A stretch of 5,721 bases of DNA, from assembly GCA_014523695.1 (NCBI GenBank), contig JAATVS010000555.1, forward strand, positions 1 to 5,721, given 5' to 3'. A model generated the notes under the pieces. It was not told the origin of the DNA, ran no database searches, and worked only from the letters and a program-made list of their open reading frames with translations. The stretch's first letter is position 1, and each line of letters opens with the position of its first letter. The stretch comes from Nitrososphaerales archaeon TH5895. Its GTDB lineage: Archaea > Thermoproteota > Nitrososphaeria > Nitrososphaerales > Nitrososphaeraceae. Both the position numbers and the translations under genes were made by a program. Shown here piece by piece: positions 4,838 through 5,721 of the stretch.

Positions 4838-5698
4838 TTAAACAGGCGATACAGAATTTTGAGCAGCTGTGACTGTGTTACTCAAAAGCATAGCTATGGT
4901 CATTGGGCCCACCCCTCCTGGAACTGGGGTGATCCATGAAGCTTTTTCTATTACAGATTCGAAATCAACATCTCCAACTAACTTACCTGATTGTCTATTA
5001 GTTCCCACATCGATTACTACGGCTTTATCTTTGACCATTTCAGACTTGAGAATAAATTTACTTCTATCCCCGACAGCAGTAATTATTATGTCTGCTTGTA
5101 ATAATAGACGATTCAAATTTACTGATTTCGAGTGACATATGGTAACGGTTGCATCCCGCTCAAGCATAAGCAAAGCTAGAGGCTTTCCCACAAGGATGGA
5201 TCTGTTTACTATTATTACATTTTGAGACATAATACCAATATTGTAAAAGTCCAACAATTCTACGATCCCAGACGGAGTACATGGTTTGAGCGACGCCTCG
5301 TTATGCAGTAATAAACCTGAATTGATAGAGGTTAGTCCATCGACGTCTTTGCTTGGAGAGATTTTGTTTATTATTTCGAATTCATTGATATGTTTTGGGA
5401 GGGGTAACTGCACTAAAATACCGTGAACACTAGAGTCATTGTTCAAAGAATCGATCAGAATTGTCAATTCATTCTGCTGTAGGTCGTCTTTTAACCGATG
5501 ATCTTGAGCGATTAGTCCGACCTGCTTGGCTGCTTTCTGTTTGTTTTGTACGTATATAGCGGAAGCAGGGTCATTACCTACGAGGATAGTAGCCAGGCAT
5601 GGTGAGATCCCTTTCTCCTTTAATTTGGTGATGCGATTTGTAAGCCTAGATCTTATACTCGAGGAAACGACATTTCCGTCGATGAGTCTACCAGGCAT
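4838..5698 (-). CDS. folD: Bifunctional methylene-THF dehydrogenase / methenyl-THF cyclohydrolase
   Basis: FolD interconverts 5,10-methylene-, 5,10-methenyl- and 10-formyl-tetrahydrofolate (or a related C1 carrier) in the cytoplasm, using NAD(P). At 286 residues it has normal full length. The catalytic domain has GNDPASAIYVQNK (41-53), with the Tyr49/Lys53 pair of the YxxxK motif; VQLPLP (96-101) with Gln97; SKDVDG (116-121) with the substrate-binding Asp120; and PCTPSG (139-144). The Rossmann part has IVNRSILVGKPLA (163-175), where Asn165 replaces the usual Gly of GRS; ATVTICHS (183-190); ADIIITAVG (202-210); VIDVGTNR (228-235); GDVDF (242-246); and the C-terminal signature TPVPGGVGPMT (257-267). 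The ATG at 5698 begins the standard M-x-G-x-x-I-D-G N-terminus, so the start is secure. Only 23 bases upstream are visible; no TATA box at the right distance or ribosome site is seen, so the promoter or an upstream co-transcribed gene lies off the right edge. Confidence 0.96.
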   Translation of the reverse strand: MPGRLIDGNVVSSSIRSRLTNRITKLKEKGISPCLATILVGNDPASAIYVQNKQKAAKQVGLIAQDHRLKDDLQQNELTILIDSLNNDSSVHGILVQLPLPKHINEFEIINKISPSKDVDGLTSINSGLLLHNEASLKPCTPSGIVELLDFYNIGIMSQNVIIVNRSILVGKPLALLMLERDATVTICHSKSVNLNRLLLQADIIITAVGDRSKFILKSEMVKDKAVVIDVGTNRQSGKLVGDVDFESVIEKASWITPVPGGVGPMTIAMLLSNTVTAAQNSVSPV

Positions 5699-5721
5699 AA
5701 TAGTTTAAGAATGCTTGAGTC

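Noticed and set aside
4869..5708. Plus-strand ORFs of 88 and 60 residues opposite folD
   Set aside because: They are antisense shadows of a clearly coding, full-length folD.

Overview
The window looks like chromosomal DNA of an archaeon, most likely a soil-type Nitrososphaerota (Thaumarchaeota) relative. The DNA is visibly AT-rich. Several genes have TATA-like boxes at archaeal spacing and no convincing Shine-Dalgarno site, and one start is a probable TTG. The gene content (CorA- and ZIP-type metal transporters, FolD, a RibD-C/DHFR-fold protein, a patatin) fits that group. This assignment is inferred from style and content; no rRNA or other marker gene is present.

Layout, left to right. Positions 1-234 (+) hold the C-terminal end of a CorA-family channel whose beginning lies off the left edge; its signature GMN motif reads GMY. 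A 158-base convergent spacer with two interleaved inverted repeats follows. Positions 393-1715 (-) encode a patatin-like phospholipase with an intact Ser/Asp dyad and a DUF3734-like tail. A 519-base spacer (1716-2234) carries the patatin promoter, a possible 50-residue small ORF and an unassigned protein-like fragment. Positions 2235-3329 (-) encode a divergent RibD-C/dihydrofolate-reductase-fold protein with a TTG start. Positions 3330-3732 are a spacer with a possible short plus-strand unit (TATA-like box, 15-codon ORF, hairpin plus T6). Positions 3733 to about 4446 (-) encode an eight-helix ZIP-family metal transporter whose first helix lies upstream of any standard start codon. Positions 4447-4837 are a spacer with a hairpin. 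Positions 4838-5698 (-) encode FolD, essentially complete.

The four minus-strand genes run in the same direction but are separated by roughly 390-520 bases, and three of them have their own TATA-like box, so they look like separate transcription units. Two themes recur: divalent-metal transport (CorA, ZIP) and pterin/folate-type chemistry (FolD and the RibD-C/DHFR-fold protein). No operon links them. I see no CRISPR array, tRNA, rRNA, insertion sequence or defence system. The window is mostly ordinary; its main interest lies in motif deviations (GMY in CorA, DSIPES in ZIP, NDGG in the RibD-like protein), start-codon anomalies and unexplained structure in the spacers.
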